From contig NZ_JBALHR010000001.1 of assembly GCF_036964905.1 (NCBI RefSeq), positions 496,001-560,000 of the forward strand: DNA of 64,000 nucleotides, written 5' to 3'. This document shows, in pieces, positions 34,399-42,488 of this stretch. The position numbers and the translations under genes were made by a program. Position 1 is the stretch's first letter, and the number at the start of each line of letters is the position of its first letter. The stretch comes from Gemmobacter denitrificans. GTDB lineage: Bacteria; Pseudomonadota; Alphaproteobacteria; Rhodobacterales; Rhodobacteraceae. Under the pieces are notes generated by a model, which saw nothing but the letters and a program-made list of their open reading frames with translations, was not told the origin of the DNA and did not search any database.

Positions 34399-36302
34399 GC
34401 TGCCAGTTCCTTTTTCGCGCGGGCGGCATCCCAGACCCGGCACAGATTTTCGTATTTCTCCACCATATCGGCCACGGCCTCCGCGTCGGAAATGGCACCC
34501 GCAAGCCATTGGCGCGCGGCCTCGGCAAAGATGGTGCGGCCCACGGCAAAACCCTTCACCAGATCATGCTGCGCCGCCAGTGCGAAACTGGCCGCAAGCT
34601 GCTCCGCCGGAGCATCCAGCCCCAAAACCACAATGCCGCGCGTATGCGGATCATTGCGGGTGATCGCGTCACAGGCCTTGGCCCAGGCTGCCTCCGAGGT
34701 GAAGGGTTCCAACTTCCACCAATCGGGGTAAATGCCGATGTCGTAGAAGCGCTGAATGATCGTGGCCGAGGTCTCATCATCCACCGGACCCACCTTCGAC
34801 GGGATGATCTCCAGCAGCATTTCCAAACGATTGCGGCGGCAGGCCTGGAACAGCCGCTGCACCACGGCCTCTTGCTCGGCCTTCATCTCTGCCGTGTCAT
34901 CGGGGTGATAGAAGCACAGCACCTTGCAGACGTTTTCCAGTGCCCATTCCTGCAGGCCGCCAAAATCGGCCCCCAGTTCGGGCTCCAAGGTCAGCGGGCG
35001 CGAACCCGGCCATTCCACCGGACGCCCGATCCAAAGGCCCGTCCCCGAAGCCGCATGCAGCGCGCGCCGACCCAAGCGGTTGTCACACAGGATGCCATAG
35101 CCCTCTCGGCCATTCTGCACCTGCAGCGCAGCCTCCAGACACAGCTCCTTGAAGGCGCCGATTTTCTTGGGAGTCGCGCCCTCCATCGCCTCCAGCTGCA
35201 TGCGATGGTCAAAGGCGAAGACCCGCATGGTGGACCAATCCTTGTGGCGATTAGTCGCCCAATGCACCTGTTCCAGCGCCGCATCCTTGCGCAGCGCAGG
35301 TTCGATGACACCCCGGTTCAGGAAGAATTGCAACTCGGTCCAGCTTGGATAAGCAGGCGTACAGCCATGGCGGCTGACGGCGAAGGCCCCGCAGGCATTG
35401 GCGTATTTCAGCGCCACCGGCCAGCTTTCGCCATCGAGCCAGCCCTTGAGCAGTCCCGACATGAAACCATCCCCCGCGCCCAGCACATTGAACACCTCGA
35501 TCGGGAAGCCGGGACCGGTTTCGCCTTCGTCCAGACTGTCAGGGATGGCGCCGGCGAAGGCCACAGCCCCCGCAGCACCCCGTTTGCACACCAGCGTTGC
35601 GCCAGACACCGCCCGGACGGCGCGCAGGGCCGCCACCGTGTCGGTGGTACCGCCCGCTATGTGGAACTCTTCTTCAGTGCCGACGATCAGATCGAACAGA
35701 TGCAGGGTCGATTGCAGCTTGGCCGTGACGGCCGCGCTCTCGATGAACCGGCTCTCGCCAGCCCCATGGCCCGCCAGCCCCCAAAGATTGGGGCGGTAAT
35801 CAATGTCCAGCGCTGTTTGCGCCCCGGTTTCGCGGGCAAGCCGAAGTGCCTTGAGCACGGCGGCCTCGGTGCGCGGGTTCGACAGATGCGTGCCCGTCGC
35901 CACCACGGCGCGGCTGTCCGCAATCAGCGCGGGGTCAATGTCATCTTCGCACAGCGCCATGTCGGCACAGTTTTCACGATAGAAGATCAGCGGAAACTGC
36001 TCTTCGTCCCGAATGCCCAGCAGAACCAGCGCCGTCAGGCGTTCGGGATCGGTCTTGACGCCCCGCACATCGACACCTTCACGCGCCAGCTCTTCGCGGA
36101 TGAAGCGGCCCATATGTTCATCGCCCACCCGGGTGATCAGCGCCGATTTCAGGCCAAGCCGTGCCGTTCCCGCCGCCATGTTGCAGGGGCTGCCACCGAT
36201 ATATTTCTGAAACGACCCCATGTCCTCCAGCCGTCCGCCGATCTGTGCGCCGTAAAGATCGACCGACGCGCGGCCGATGGTGATGACGTCAAGCGGCTTC
36301 AT
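34395..36302 (-). CDS. iolC: Bifunctional 5-dehydro-2-deoxygluconokinase / DUF2090 phosphogluconate aldolase-type fusion
   Basis: A 635-residue fusion. Residues about 1-320 form a PfkB-family sugar kinase (TIGRASVDLYGAQIGGRLED, catalytic GAGDGFMSGLL). Residues about 330-635 form a DUF2090 domain (MRVFAFDHRMQLEAM...), which in such fusions is assigned the IolJ step, cleavage of the phosphorylated product to dihydroxyacetone phosphate and malonate semialdehyde. GGGGAGG precedes the ATG. It is the first gene of the iol operon, 55 bp downstream of an IolR-type operator, and overlaps iolD. Confidence 0.95.
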   Translation of the reverse strand: MKPLDVITIGRASVDLYGAQIGGRLEDMGSFQKYIGGSPCNMAAGTARLGLKSALITRVGDEHMGRFIREELAREGVDVRGVKTDPERLTALVLLGIRDEEQFPLIFYRENCADMALCEDDIDPALIADSRAVVATGTHLSNPRTEAAVLKALRLARETGAQTALDIDYRPNLWGLAGHGAGESRFIESAAVTAKLQSTLHLFDLIVGTEEEFHIAGGTTDTVAALRAVRAVSGATLVCKRGAAGAVAFAGAIPDSLDEGETGPGFPIEVFNVLGAGDGFMSGLLKGWLDGESWPVALKYANACGAFAVSRHGCTPAYPSWTELQFFLNRGVIEPALRKDAALEQVHWATNRHKDWSTMRVFAFDHRMQLEAMEGATPKKIGAFKELCLEAALQVQNGREGYGILCDNRLGRRALHAASGTGLWIGRPVEWPGSRPLTLEPELGADFGGLQEWALENVCKVLCFYHPDDTAEMKAEQEAVVQRLFQACRRNRLEMLLEIIPSKVGPVDDETSATIIQRFYDIGIYPDWWKLEPFTSEAAWAKACDAITRNDPHTRGIVVLGLDAPAEQLAASFALAAQHDLVKGFAVGRTIFAEAARQWLAGAISDAEAVADMVEKYENLCRVWDAARAKKELAA

Positions 36303-36357
36303 GCTGTCCTCCCCTGGGTCGGGACGACTCAACGCTCCCGCCCCATACATCAGTTTT

Positions 36358-36371
36358 GGAATTTTTATTCC
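36358..36371. promoter_or_regulatory. IolR-type operator upstream of iolC (GGAA-N6-TTCC)
   Basis: GGAATTTTTATTCC, an exact GGAA-N6-TTCC inverted repeat, lies in the 113-bp gap between the RpiR-type regulator and iolC. The same motif was described for rhizobial IolR, an RpiR-family repressor of inositol genes. The second copy in this window is at 37291-37304. Confidence 0.78.
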
Positions 36372-36415
36372 ATTACTGCGCGCAGGGAAAGCAGTTTCTT
36401 GGCGTGGTGGTCCGT

Positions 36416-37246
36416 TCAGGCCTCGCCGCGCGCCGATCCGACAGCCACGGCAAGCGCAAGCGCCATGGCGATGGTCGCCGAAAGCGAGCGGAAGGCGCCG
36501 AAATCCACCTCGGGCACGGTCACCACGGCCAATGCGTGACGGGCCAGCGGGCTGGTCAGCCGGTCGGTCAAGGCAACAACCGGCAGGCCCCTTTCCCGGG
36601 CATCGGCGGCAAGGGTCAGGGTTTCTTCGGAATAGGGGGCAAAGGTGATGGCCAGAAGCGCATCCCCCGGCCGCAGGGCAAAGCGGTGATCCAACTTGCC
36701 GACACCATCATGCAGCATCGCTGGAACAGCCATTTTTTCAAAGACATAGGCCAGATAGCTGGCCACCGGAAACGCCCGCCGCAGCCCCACAACATGCACG
36801 GTTTCCGCCCCCGCCAGAACCGAAACGGCCTGTATCAGCGCCGCTTCGTCCACCGCCTTGGCGAGCGATTCCAGGCTCAACCGCCCGGCCTCGACAAATT
36901 CGGCCAACAGCGCGGCAGGGCTGCCCGCGCCCTGATCCTTCAGGTTCTTCAACCGCGTCGAATAGTCGGGCCAGCCGGGCGAATAGGCGTCGCGAAACAG
37001 TTTTTGCATACCCGAGAAGCCCGAAAAGCCCATGATCTGACAAAAGCGCATCACAGCCGAGGGCGGCACATCCGCCCCCGCCGCCAGTTCCGCCACGGTG
37101 GAAACGGCAATGCGGTCGGTATTGGCCGCAACATATTCCGCACATTGGCGCAACCGCTTGGGCAAATCTTCGGTCAACACTGCCAGACGTTCACGAAATT
37201 CCTCGACCGAGGCTGGAGCAGTGGGGGCGGCAGCGGCGCTATCCAT
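36416..37246 (-). CDS. iolR: MurR/RpiR family transcriptional regulator (IolR-like)
   Basis: A 276-residue repressor with an N-terminal RpiR helix-turn-helix (about 15-95; RIAVSTVAELAAGADVPPSAVMRFCQIMG) and a C-terminal SIS sugar-phosphate-binding domain (about 115-255; VHVVGLRRAFPVASYLAY, ITFAPYSEETL). It sits directly between the iolC operon and a divergent Gfo/Idh/MocA gene, and both flanks carry GGAA-N6-TTCC, so local control of inositol catabolism is likely. The inducer is probably a keto-deoxygluconate phosphate, as in rhizobia (inference). Confidence 0.87.
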   Translation of the reverse strand: MDSAAAAPTAPASVEEFRERLAVLTEDLPKRLRQCAEYVAANTDRIAVSTVAELAAGADVPPSAVMRFCQIMGFSGFSGMQKLFRDAYSPGWPDYSTRLKNLKDQGAGSPAALLAEFVEAGRLSLESLAKAVDEAALIQAVSVLAGAETVHVVGLRRAFPVASYLAYVFEKMAVPAMLHDGVGKLDHRFALRPGDALLAITFAPYSEETLTLAADARERGLPVVALTDRLTSPLARHALAVVTVPEVDFGAFRSLSATIAMALALAVAVGSARGEA

Positions 37247-37290
37247 GATCGGTCCTTGACAGCAGGGGGCAGTTTCAGGCTAGCACGCAT

Positions 37291-37304
37291 GGAACAAATA
37301 TTCC
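37291..37304. promoter_or_regulatory. IolR-type operator between the regulator and the Gfo/Idh/MocA gene
   Basis: GGAACAAATATTCC is a second exact GGAA-N6-TTCC element, in the 86-bp divergent gap. It lies 44 bp upstream of the regulator ATG and 28 bp upstream of the dehydrogenase ATG, so one site may control both, including autoregulation. Confidence 0.78.
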
Positions 37305-37332
37305 AAGCGCATTGACGAGGAGAGGTGCAAGG

Positions 37333-38463
37333 ATGCAACTGGGTGTTGGCCTAATCGGGACCGGCTTCATGGGCAAGTCACATGCGCTGGCCTGGCGCAA
37401 CGTGATTGCCGTTCTGGGGGGCGACCTTGGTGCCGTCGCGCAGCCCGACCTGCGGCTGCTTTGTGAAACCCCGGCTGACAAGGCCAGCCAGATGGCGGCG
37501 CAGTTCGGCTTTGCCTGCGCCACATCCGATTGGCAGGAGCTGGTGGCCGATCCGCAGATCGATGTCGTGTCGATCACCACCCCGAACGGGCTGCATCATC
37601 CGATGGCCATGGCGGCGATTGCCGCGGGCAAGCATGTCTGGTGCGAAAAACCCATGGCACTGACCCTTGCCCAGGCCGAAGAAATGGCAGCGGCGGCTCG
37701 CGACCGGGGCGTGGTGACCATGGTAGGCTACAACTACCTGTCAAACCCGGCCTTCACCCATGCGCAGCGGCTGGTATCCGGGGGCGCGATTGGCCGGCCC
37801 GTGCAGTTTCGCGGCTGGGTGGACGAGGATTATCAGGCTGACCCCGATCTGCCCTGGACCTGGCGGGCCAGACTGCAAGAGGCGGGCCTGGGCGCGCTTG
37901 GCGATATCGGAACCCATCTGATCAGCCTGACCCAGGGCATCATGGGGCCGATTGCCAGCCTGATTGCCGATATGCAGACCATCCATGAAACCCGCCCCCT
38001 GCCCGATGGGTCCGGGCGCGGCACGGTGGAAAACGAAGATGCCGCCAATGTGCTGTTGCGCTTTGCCAATGGGGCGCAAGGCACGCTGGTGATCTCGCGC
38101 TCGGCCTGGGGGCGCAAATCGCGGCTGGGGTTCGAAATCCATGGTGATCGCGGCATGATCATCTTCGATCAGGAACGGATGAACGAATTGCAGATATATC
38201 AGAATGACGGGCCCAGGGCGGAACAGGGGTTCAAGACCATCCTGACCGGTCCGGCCCATCCGCCCTATGGCGCGTTCTGCCCGGCGCCGGGGCATCAACT
38301 GGGCTTCAACGATCTGAAGGTCATCGAATGTGGGCGACTGCTGCAGGGTATTGCCGGCATTGCCGCTGCCGAGCCTGGCTTCGATGCCGCGCTGCAGATC
38401 GAAAGGGTCATTCATGCCATCGCAGACTCGGCGCGGGCGGGCGGACAGAGGATCGCGCTTTGA
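37333..38463 (+). CDS. Gfo/Idh/MocA family oxidoreductase (inositol-dehydrogenase-like)
   Basis: A 376-residue NAD(P)-dependent dehydrogenase. The N-terminal Rossmann motif VGLIGTGFMGKSHALAW, VWCEKPMAL with the family's catalytic Lys of the EKP motif (about 109-111), and GDIGTHLISL (about 192-201, catalytic Asp/His) are visible. At 376 residues it is longer than classical IolG (about 330-340) and may instead oxidise another inositol isomer or a related sugar. It is divergent from the IolR-like gene and under the shared operator. Confidence 0.87.
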   Translation: MQLGVGLIGTGFMGKSHALAWRNVIAVLGGDLGAVAQPDLRLLCETPADKASQMAAQFGFACATSDWQELVADPQIDVVSITTPNGLHHPMAMAAIAAGKHVWCEKPMALTLAQAEEMAAAARDRGVVTMVGYNYLSNPAFTHAQRLVSGGAIGRPVQFRGWVDEDYQADPDLPWTWRARLQEAGLGALGDIGTHLISLTQGIMGPIASLIADMQTIHETRPLPDGSGRGTVENEDAANVLLRFANGAQGTLVISRSAWGRKSRLGFEIHGDRGMIIFDQERMNELQIYQNDGPRAEQGFKTILTGPAHPPYGAFCPAPGHQLGFNDLKVIECGRLLQGIAGIAAAEPGFDAALQIERVIHAIADSARAGGQRIAL

Positions 38464-38491
38464 CGACGACACAGCACGCCTGAAATGCGAA

Positions 38492-38517
38492 GGGCGCGAG
38501 GGTTTCCCCCCGCGCCC
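38492..38517. terminator. Hairpin between convergent Gfo/Idh/MocA and DAHP synthase genes
   Basis: 7-bp stem GGGCGCG / CGCGCCC, extended by three more G-C pairs past a bulged A, in an 81-bp convergent gap. On the plus strand it is not followed by a T-run, so termination may be only partly intrinsic. Confidence 0.6.
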
Positions 38518-38544
38518 CCAAAAATCGGTCCAATCTGGACGGGC

Positions 38545-39915
38545 TTACATCGCGATACGGCGCTGACCGTCGCGCATCGCGGTCAGTTCCTCGGCCACGA
38601 GGAAGGCCAGTTCCAGCGATTGCGAGGCGTTCAGACGCGGATCGCAGGCGGTATGATAGCGGTCGGCCAGATTTTCATCCGACACGGCGCGCAGACCACC
38701 GGTGCATTCGGTCACATCCTGCCCGGTCATTTCGAAATGCACGCCACCCGGGATGGTGCCCTCGGCCTTGTGGATGGCAAAGAACTCACGCACTTCGCGC
38801 AGCACGCTATCGAAGGGCCGGGTCTTGTAGCCGGACGATGATTTGATCGTGTTGCCATGCATCGGGTCGCAGGACCAGACGACATTCGCGCCCTCTTCTC
38901 GCACGGCCTTGATGAGCCGGGGCAGGTTTTCGCCCACCTTGCCCGCACCGAACCGCGCGATCAGCGTCAGCCGCCCGGCTTCGTTTTCCGGGTTCAGCTT
39001 GGCCATGAGCACCTTCAGATCCTCGGCGGTGGTCGAGGGGCCGCATTTCAGGCCGATCGGGTTCAGCACACCGCGGCAGAATTCGACATGGGCGCCATCG
39101 GGCTGGCGGGTCCGATCCCCGATCCAGATCATGTGGCCCGATCCGGCCACATTCTGCCCGGTGATGCTGTCCACGCGGCACAGCGCCTCTTCATATTCCA
39201 GAAGCAGGGCTTCGTGGCTGGTGTAGAAATCCACCCGCGACAATTCGTTGGCGGTATCCGAATTCACCCCGGCGGCATTCATGAAATCAAGCGCATCGGA
39301 AATGCGGTTCGACAATTCCCGATAGCGTTCGGCCTTGTCATGTTCGGCAAAGCCCAATGTCCAGCTGTGAACGCGGTGGATATCGGCAAAGCCGCCAGTC
39401 GAAAAGGCGCGCAGCAGGTTCAGGCTGGCCGCCGCCTGGGTATAGGCCTGCAGCATCCGCGCCGGATCGGGGATGCGCGCTTCGGTCGTGGCTTCAAACC
39501 CGTTGATGATGTCCCCGCGATAGGACGGGTATTCGACGCCGCCGATCACCTCGGTCGGGGCGGAACGCGGCTTGGCGAACTGGCCCGCCATACGACCGAC
39601 CTTCACCACCGGCACCTTTGCGCCATAGGTCAGAACGACCGCCATTTGCAGCATGACGCGGAAGGTGTCGCGGATGTTGTCGGCGCTGAATTCGGCAAAG
39701 GATTCGGCGCAGTCGCCGCCCTGCAACAGAAACGCCTTGCCTTCCGCCGCCAGAGCAAGCTGCTTCTTCAGCCGCCGCGCTTCGCCGGCAAAGACCAGGG
39801 GCGGATACTTGGCAAGCTGGGTTTCCACAGCAGTCAGCGCAGCCTGATCCGGATAATCCGGCATCTGGACCCGCGGTTTCGCGCGCCAATCCGATTTCTG
39901 CCAGCCCTTGGTCAT
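38545..39915 (-). CDS. Class II 3-deoxy-7-phosphoheptulonate (DAHP) synthase
   Basis: A 456-residue enzyme that condenses phosphoenolpyruvate and erythrose 4-phosphate as the first step of the shikimate pathway. It is the plant/mycobacterial type II: WRAKPRVQMPDY at the N-terminus, LLQGGDCAESF, VKVGRMAGQFAKPRSAP, SHEALLLEYEEALCR, GLKCGPS and WSCDPMHGNTIKS are diagnostic. Divergent from the AraC-type regulator across 143 bp. Confidence 0.97.
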   Translation of the reverse strand: MTKGWQKSDWRAKPRVQMPDYPDQAALTAVETQLAKYPPLVFAGEARRLKKQLALAAEGKAFLLQGGDCAESFAEFSADNIRDTFRVMLQMAVVLTYGAKVPVVKVGRMAGQFAKPRSAPTEVIGGVEYPSYRGDIINGFEATTEARIPDPARMLQAYTQAAASLNLLRAFSTGGFADIHRVHSWTLGFAEHDKAERYRELSNRISDALDFMNAAGVNSDTANELSRVDFYTSHEALLLEYEEALCRVDSITGQNVAGSGHMIWIGDRTRQPDGAHVEFCRGVLNPIGLKCGPSTTAEDLKVLMAKLNPENEAGRLTLIARFGAGKVGENLPRLIKAVREEGANVVWSCDPMHGNTIKSSSGYKTRPFDSVLREVREFFAIHKAEGTIPGGVHFEMTGQDVTECTGGLRAVSDENLADRYHTACDPRLNASQSLELAFLVAEELTAMRDGQRRIAM

Positions 39916-40058
39916 CGGTCGTCTCCGTCCGTTAGCGGTATCTGCCCGCCTATAGGGAATTGCGCCGGAAATGCCAAGCTGGAAGGCGACTTTGCCCCCT
40001 TGTGGGGCGCGAAATTTCCTGAATAGATGCGCCGAAACCGACGCAAACAGGTCGCCCC

Positions 40059-41081
40059 ATGTCCAGCCCTCCGCGGAAAGCCACCCAGGTTGTCAAGGAA
40101 GTCGCCCCCAAGCGCTTCATCTTCCTTTTGTTGGACCGATTTACCATGTTGTCCTTCGCCAGCGCGATCGAGCCGCTGCGCATTGCCAACCGGGTGGGGG
40201 GAGCCACGCTCTACACCTGGAAACTGGCGGGCGAAAATGGCGAGACGGCGGTCTGTTCCAACGGGGCGGCCTTCAAGCTTGACATGGGGCTGGATGAAAT
40301 CGACCGCGATGACACGCTGCTGGTCTGTGGCGGCATTGATGTGGCGCGCGCCTCGACCCGCGCCGTGACGGCATGGCTGCGGCGCGAGGCACGGCGCGGG
40401 GCTACGCTGGGCGGGCTTTGCACCGGGGCCTATACGCTGGCCAAGGCGGGCTTGCTGGATGGGCGCAAGGCCACGATCCATTGGGAGAACCAGGACGGAT
40501 TCCTTGAAGAATTCGAAGAGGTGAAGCTGACCAAATCGGTGTTCGTGATGGATGGCAACCGGCTGACAACGGCCGGGGGCACGGCCTCGCTCGATCTGAT
40601 GCTGAAGATCATCGCCGCCGATCATGGCGAGGATCTGGCCAATACCGTGGCCGATCAGCTGATCTATAACGCCATTCGCACCGATCAGGATACGCAGCGT
40701 CTGTCGATCCCGACCCGGATCGGCGTGCGCCACCCCAAGCTGAGCCAGGTCATCCAGATGATGGAAGGTAACATCGAAGACCCGATGTCGCCCGCCGATC
40801 TGGCCGAAGAAGTGGGCATGAGCACCCGTCAGTTGGAGCGCCTGTTCCGCCGTTATCTGAACCGCAGCCCCAAACGCTATTACATGGAGTTGCGGCTGCA
40901 AAAGGCGCGCAACCTGCTGATGCAGACCGACATGAGCGTCATCAATGTGGCGCTGGCCTGTGGCTTTGCTTCGCCCAGCCATTTCTCAAAATGCTATCGC
41001 AGCCATTACAATACCACGCCCTACCGCGAACGCGGCACGCAGGGGGCGATGCCGGGGATCGGGGTGCGGCTGTCGATCTAG
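40059..41081 (+). CDS. GlxA/GbdR-type AraC family transcriptional regulator
   Basis: A 340-residue activator with an N-terminal DJ-1/PfpI-like amidotransferase fold (about 18-190; FLLLDRFTMLSFASAIEPLRIAN, GATLGGLCTGAYTLAKAGLLDG) and a C-terminal AraC DNA-binding domain (about 230-325; MSPADLAEEVGMSTRQLERLFRRYL, CGFASPSHFSKCYR). This group includes GbdR and CdhR, which sense glycine betaine, dimethylglycine or carnitine. The DMGDH-like and DgcA-like enzymes in this window are candidate targets (inference). The stop codon overlaps that of the convergent sugar dehydrogenase gene. Confidence 0.9.
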   Translation: MSSPPRKATQVVKEVAPKRFIFLLLDRFTMLSFASAIEPLRIANRVGGATLYTWKLAGENGETAVCSNGAAFKLDMGLDEIDRDDTLLVCGGIDVARASTRAVTAWLRREARRGATLGGLCTGAYTLAKAGLLDGRKATIHWENQDGFLEEFEEVKLTKSVFVMDGNRLTTAGGTASLDLMLKIIAADHGEDLANTVADQLIYNAIRTDQDTQRLSIPTRIGVRHPKLSQVIQMMEGNIEDPMSPADLAEEVGMSTRQLERLFRRYLNRSPKRYYMELRLQKARNLLMQTDMSVINVALACGFASPSHFSKCYRSHYNTTPYRERGTQGAMPGIGVRLSI

Positions 41082-42175
41082 GGGGCAAGGCGATACAGCA
41101 CGCCGTCGATCACCGACAGGAACCAGATCGCACCATCCGGCCCTTCGATCACATCGCGCACCCGGCCTGTGCTGTCGCCCAGGATCTGTTCCTCGGCCAG
41201 GCCGGTTTCGGCAGGGCGGTCGGGGTCAAGCCGTGAGAGGAAGCCGCTGTTCAGGCTGCCTGTGAAGATGTCGCCCTGCCATTGCGGGATCAGCCGCCCG
41301 GAATAGACCATCAGCCCGGACGGCGCGATGGACGGATCCCAGTAATGCAACGGCTGTTCCATGCCCTCTTTCGCGCTGCCTTCCCCGATCTGCAGGAAAT
41401 TGTAGTTGCGGCCATAGGTTATGACGGGCCAGCCGTAATTGCGGCCGGGCTGGGGGGCGTTCAGCTCGTCGCCACCCCGGGCGCCGTGTTCGACCGTCAG
41501 CAACTGCCCTTGCAGGTCCAGCGCGGCGCCCTGAATGTTGCGATGCCCGACCGAAAGGATGCCCGGGCGCCATCCGGGCAGATTGATAGCAAGGGAGCCG
41601 TCGCGCCGCAGATGCACCACCTTGCCCGCCGCACTTTGCCCGTCCTGCGCGGCCATGCCCCCCGGCCCCGTGCCCCGGTCGCCGGTGGTCAGAAATACCG
41701 TGCCATCTGTGGCCTCGACCAAACGGCTGCCGAAATGCCGCCCGCCGGGATGACCCTCGCCGGTCCAGAGCGTCTCGAACCCATCCAGCTGCCGCCCATC
41801 CTTTGACAGACGCCCGCGCCCTGCGGCGGTTGCCATGCCGCCCGGTACCCGCGCCGCATAGCTGAGCCAGATTTCGCGGCTGGTGACGAAATCGCGGGGC
41901 ACCATCACATCCAGCAACCCGCCCTGCCCTTGCTCCGCCACCTCGGGCAGACCGCCAATGTCCTGTCGCTGACCGTCGCGCCACAGCGACAAACGCCCCG
42001 CACGTTCGGTGATCAGAATGGCGCCATCAGGCAGCGCAGCCACAGCCCAGGGTTCTTCCAGCCCTTGCACTAGCGGGGTGATTGTCATCGGCCCCGCCGA
42101 TGTGTCGATCACCTCGGCCATGCCCGGACCCGCCGTAAGCACCAGCCCCAGAATGGCCGCGAACCTTCGTCTCAT
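41078..42175 (-). CDS. PQQ-dependent sugar dehydrogenase family protein (soluble aldose type)
   Basis: A 365-residue secreted beta-propeller protein. A signal peptide (MRRRFAAILGLVLTAGPGMA) is followed by LEEPWAVAALPDGAILITERAGRL, a conserved N-terminal blade, then GGRHFGSRLV, LTTGDRG, GHRNIQGAALD and EHGARGGDELN with PGRNYGWPVITYG, all typical of the YliI/Asd family of periplasmic aldose dehydrogenases. Cofactor use is inferred from the family. AAGGGGAATGCG precedes the ATG at 42175; the frame extends further upstream without support. Confidence 0.93.
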   Translation of the reverse strand: MRRRFAAILGLVLTAGPGMAEVIDTSAGPMTITPLVQGLEEPWAVAALPDGAILITERAGRLSLWRDGQRQDIGGLPEVAEQGQGGLLDVMVPRDFVTSREIWLSYAARVPGGMATAAGRGRLSKDGRQLDGFETLWTGEGHPGGRHFGSRLVEATDGTVFLTTGDRGTGPGGMAAQDGQSAAGKVVHLRRDGSLAINLPGWRPGILSVGHRNIQGAALDLQGQLLTVEHGARGGDELNAPQPGRNYGWPVITYGRNYNFLQIGEGSAKEGMEQPLHYWDPSIAPSGLMVYSGRLIPQWQGDIFTGSLNSGFLSRLDPDRPAETGLAEEQILGDSTGRVRDVIEGPDGAIWFLSVIDGVLYRLAP

Positions 42176-42488
42176 CGCATTCCCCTTGCTCGTAAACCAG
42201 AGATAGGTGCCGCGATCTGGAAGCCAAGCCCCGCGAATCGCCCGTACCGAAAACAGCCGGCTGCCGCATTGCGCTAGGCCACGAACCCGTCCGGCAAGTG
42301 ATGAAAAATTGTGCACTCAAGTGGCGCAATAAAATTACTTTATGCTTGAAATAAAGTGCCATGCACATTACGCATGTGAGCGCGGAAACCAAAGCAAATG
42401 CGGAATAGGTCCGAAAAGGGCGCTTCCTTTTTCGACAACCTGCCTCTAGCCTTGCGCAAGGACAAAGATCCGACATGGGAGATAACGA
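42176..42488. other. 313-bp divergent gap holding the liv promoter region
   Basis: The gap separates the sugar dehydrogenase from the liv binding-protein gene. No credible coding frame is present. The middle (about 42300-42360) is clearly more AT-rich than its surroundings and contains the inverted repeat reported at 42337-42357. GGGAGA precedes the binding-protein ATG. Confidence 0.5.
42337..42357. promoter_or_regulatory. Inverted repeat ACTTTAT-N7-ATAAAGT upstream of the liv operon
   Basis: Two perfect 7-bp arms, ACTTTAT (42337-42343) and ATAAAGT (42351-42357), flank GCTTGAA in an AT-rich patch about 132 bp before the binding-protein ATG. It is a plausible operator of a dimeric regulator, perhaps of the Lrp or GntR class; which one is unknown. 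Confidence 0.5.
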
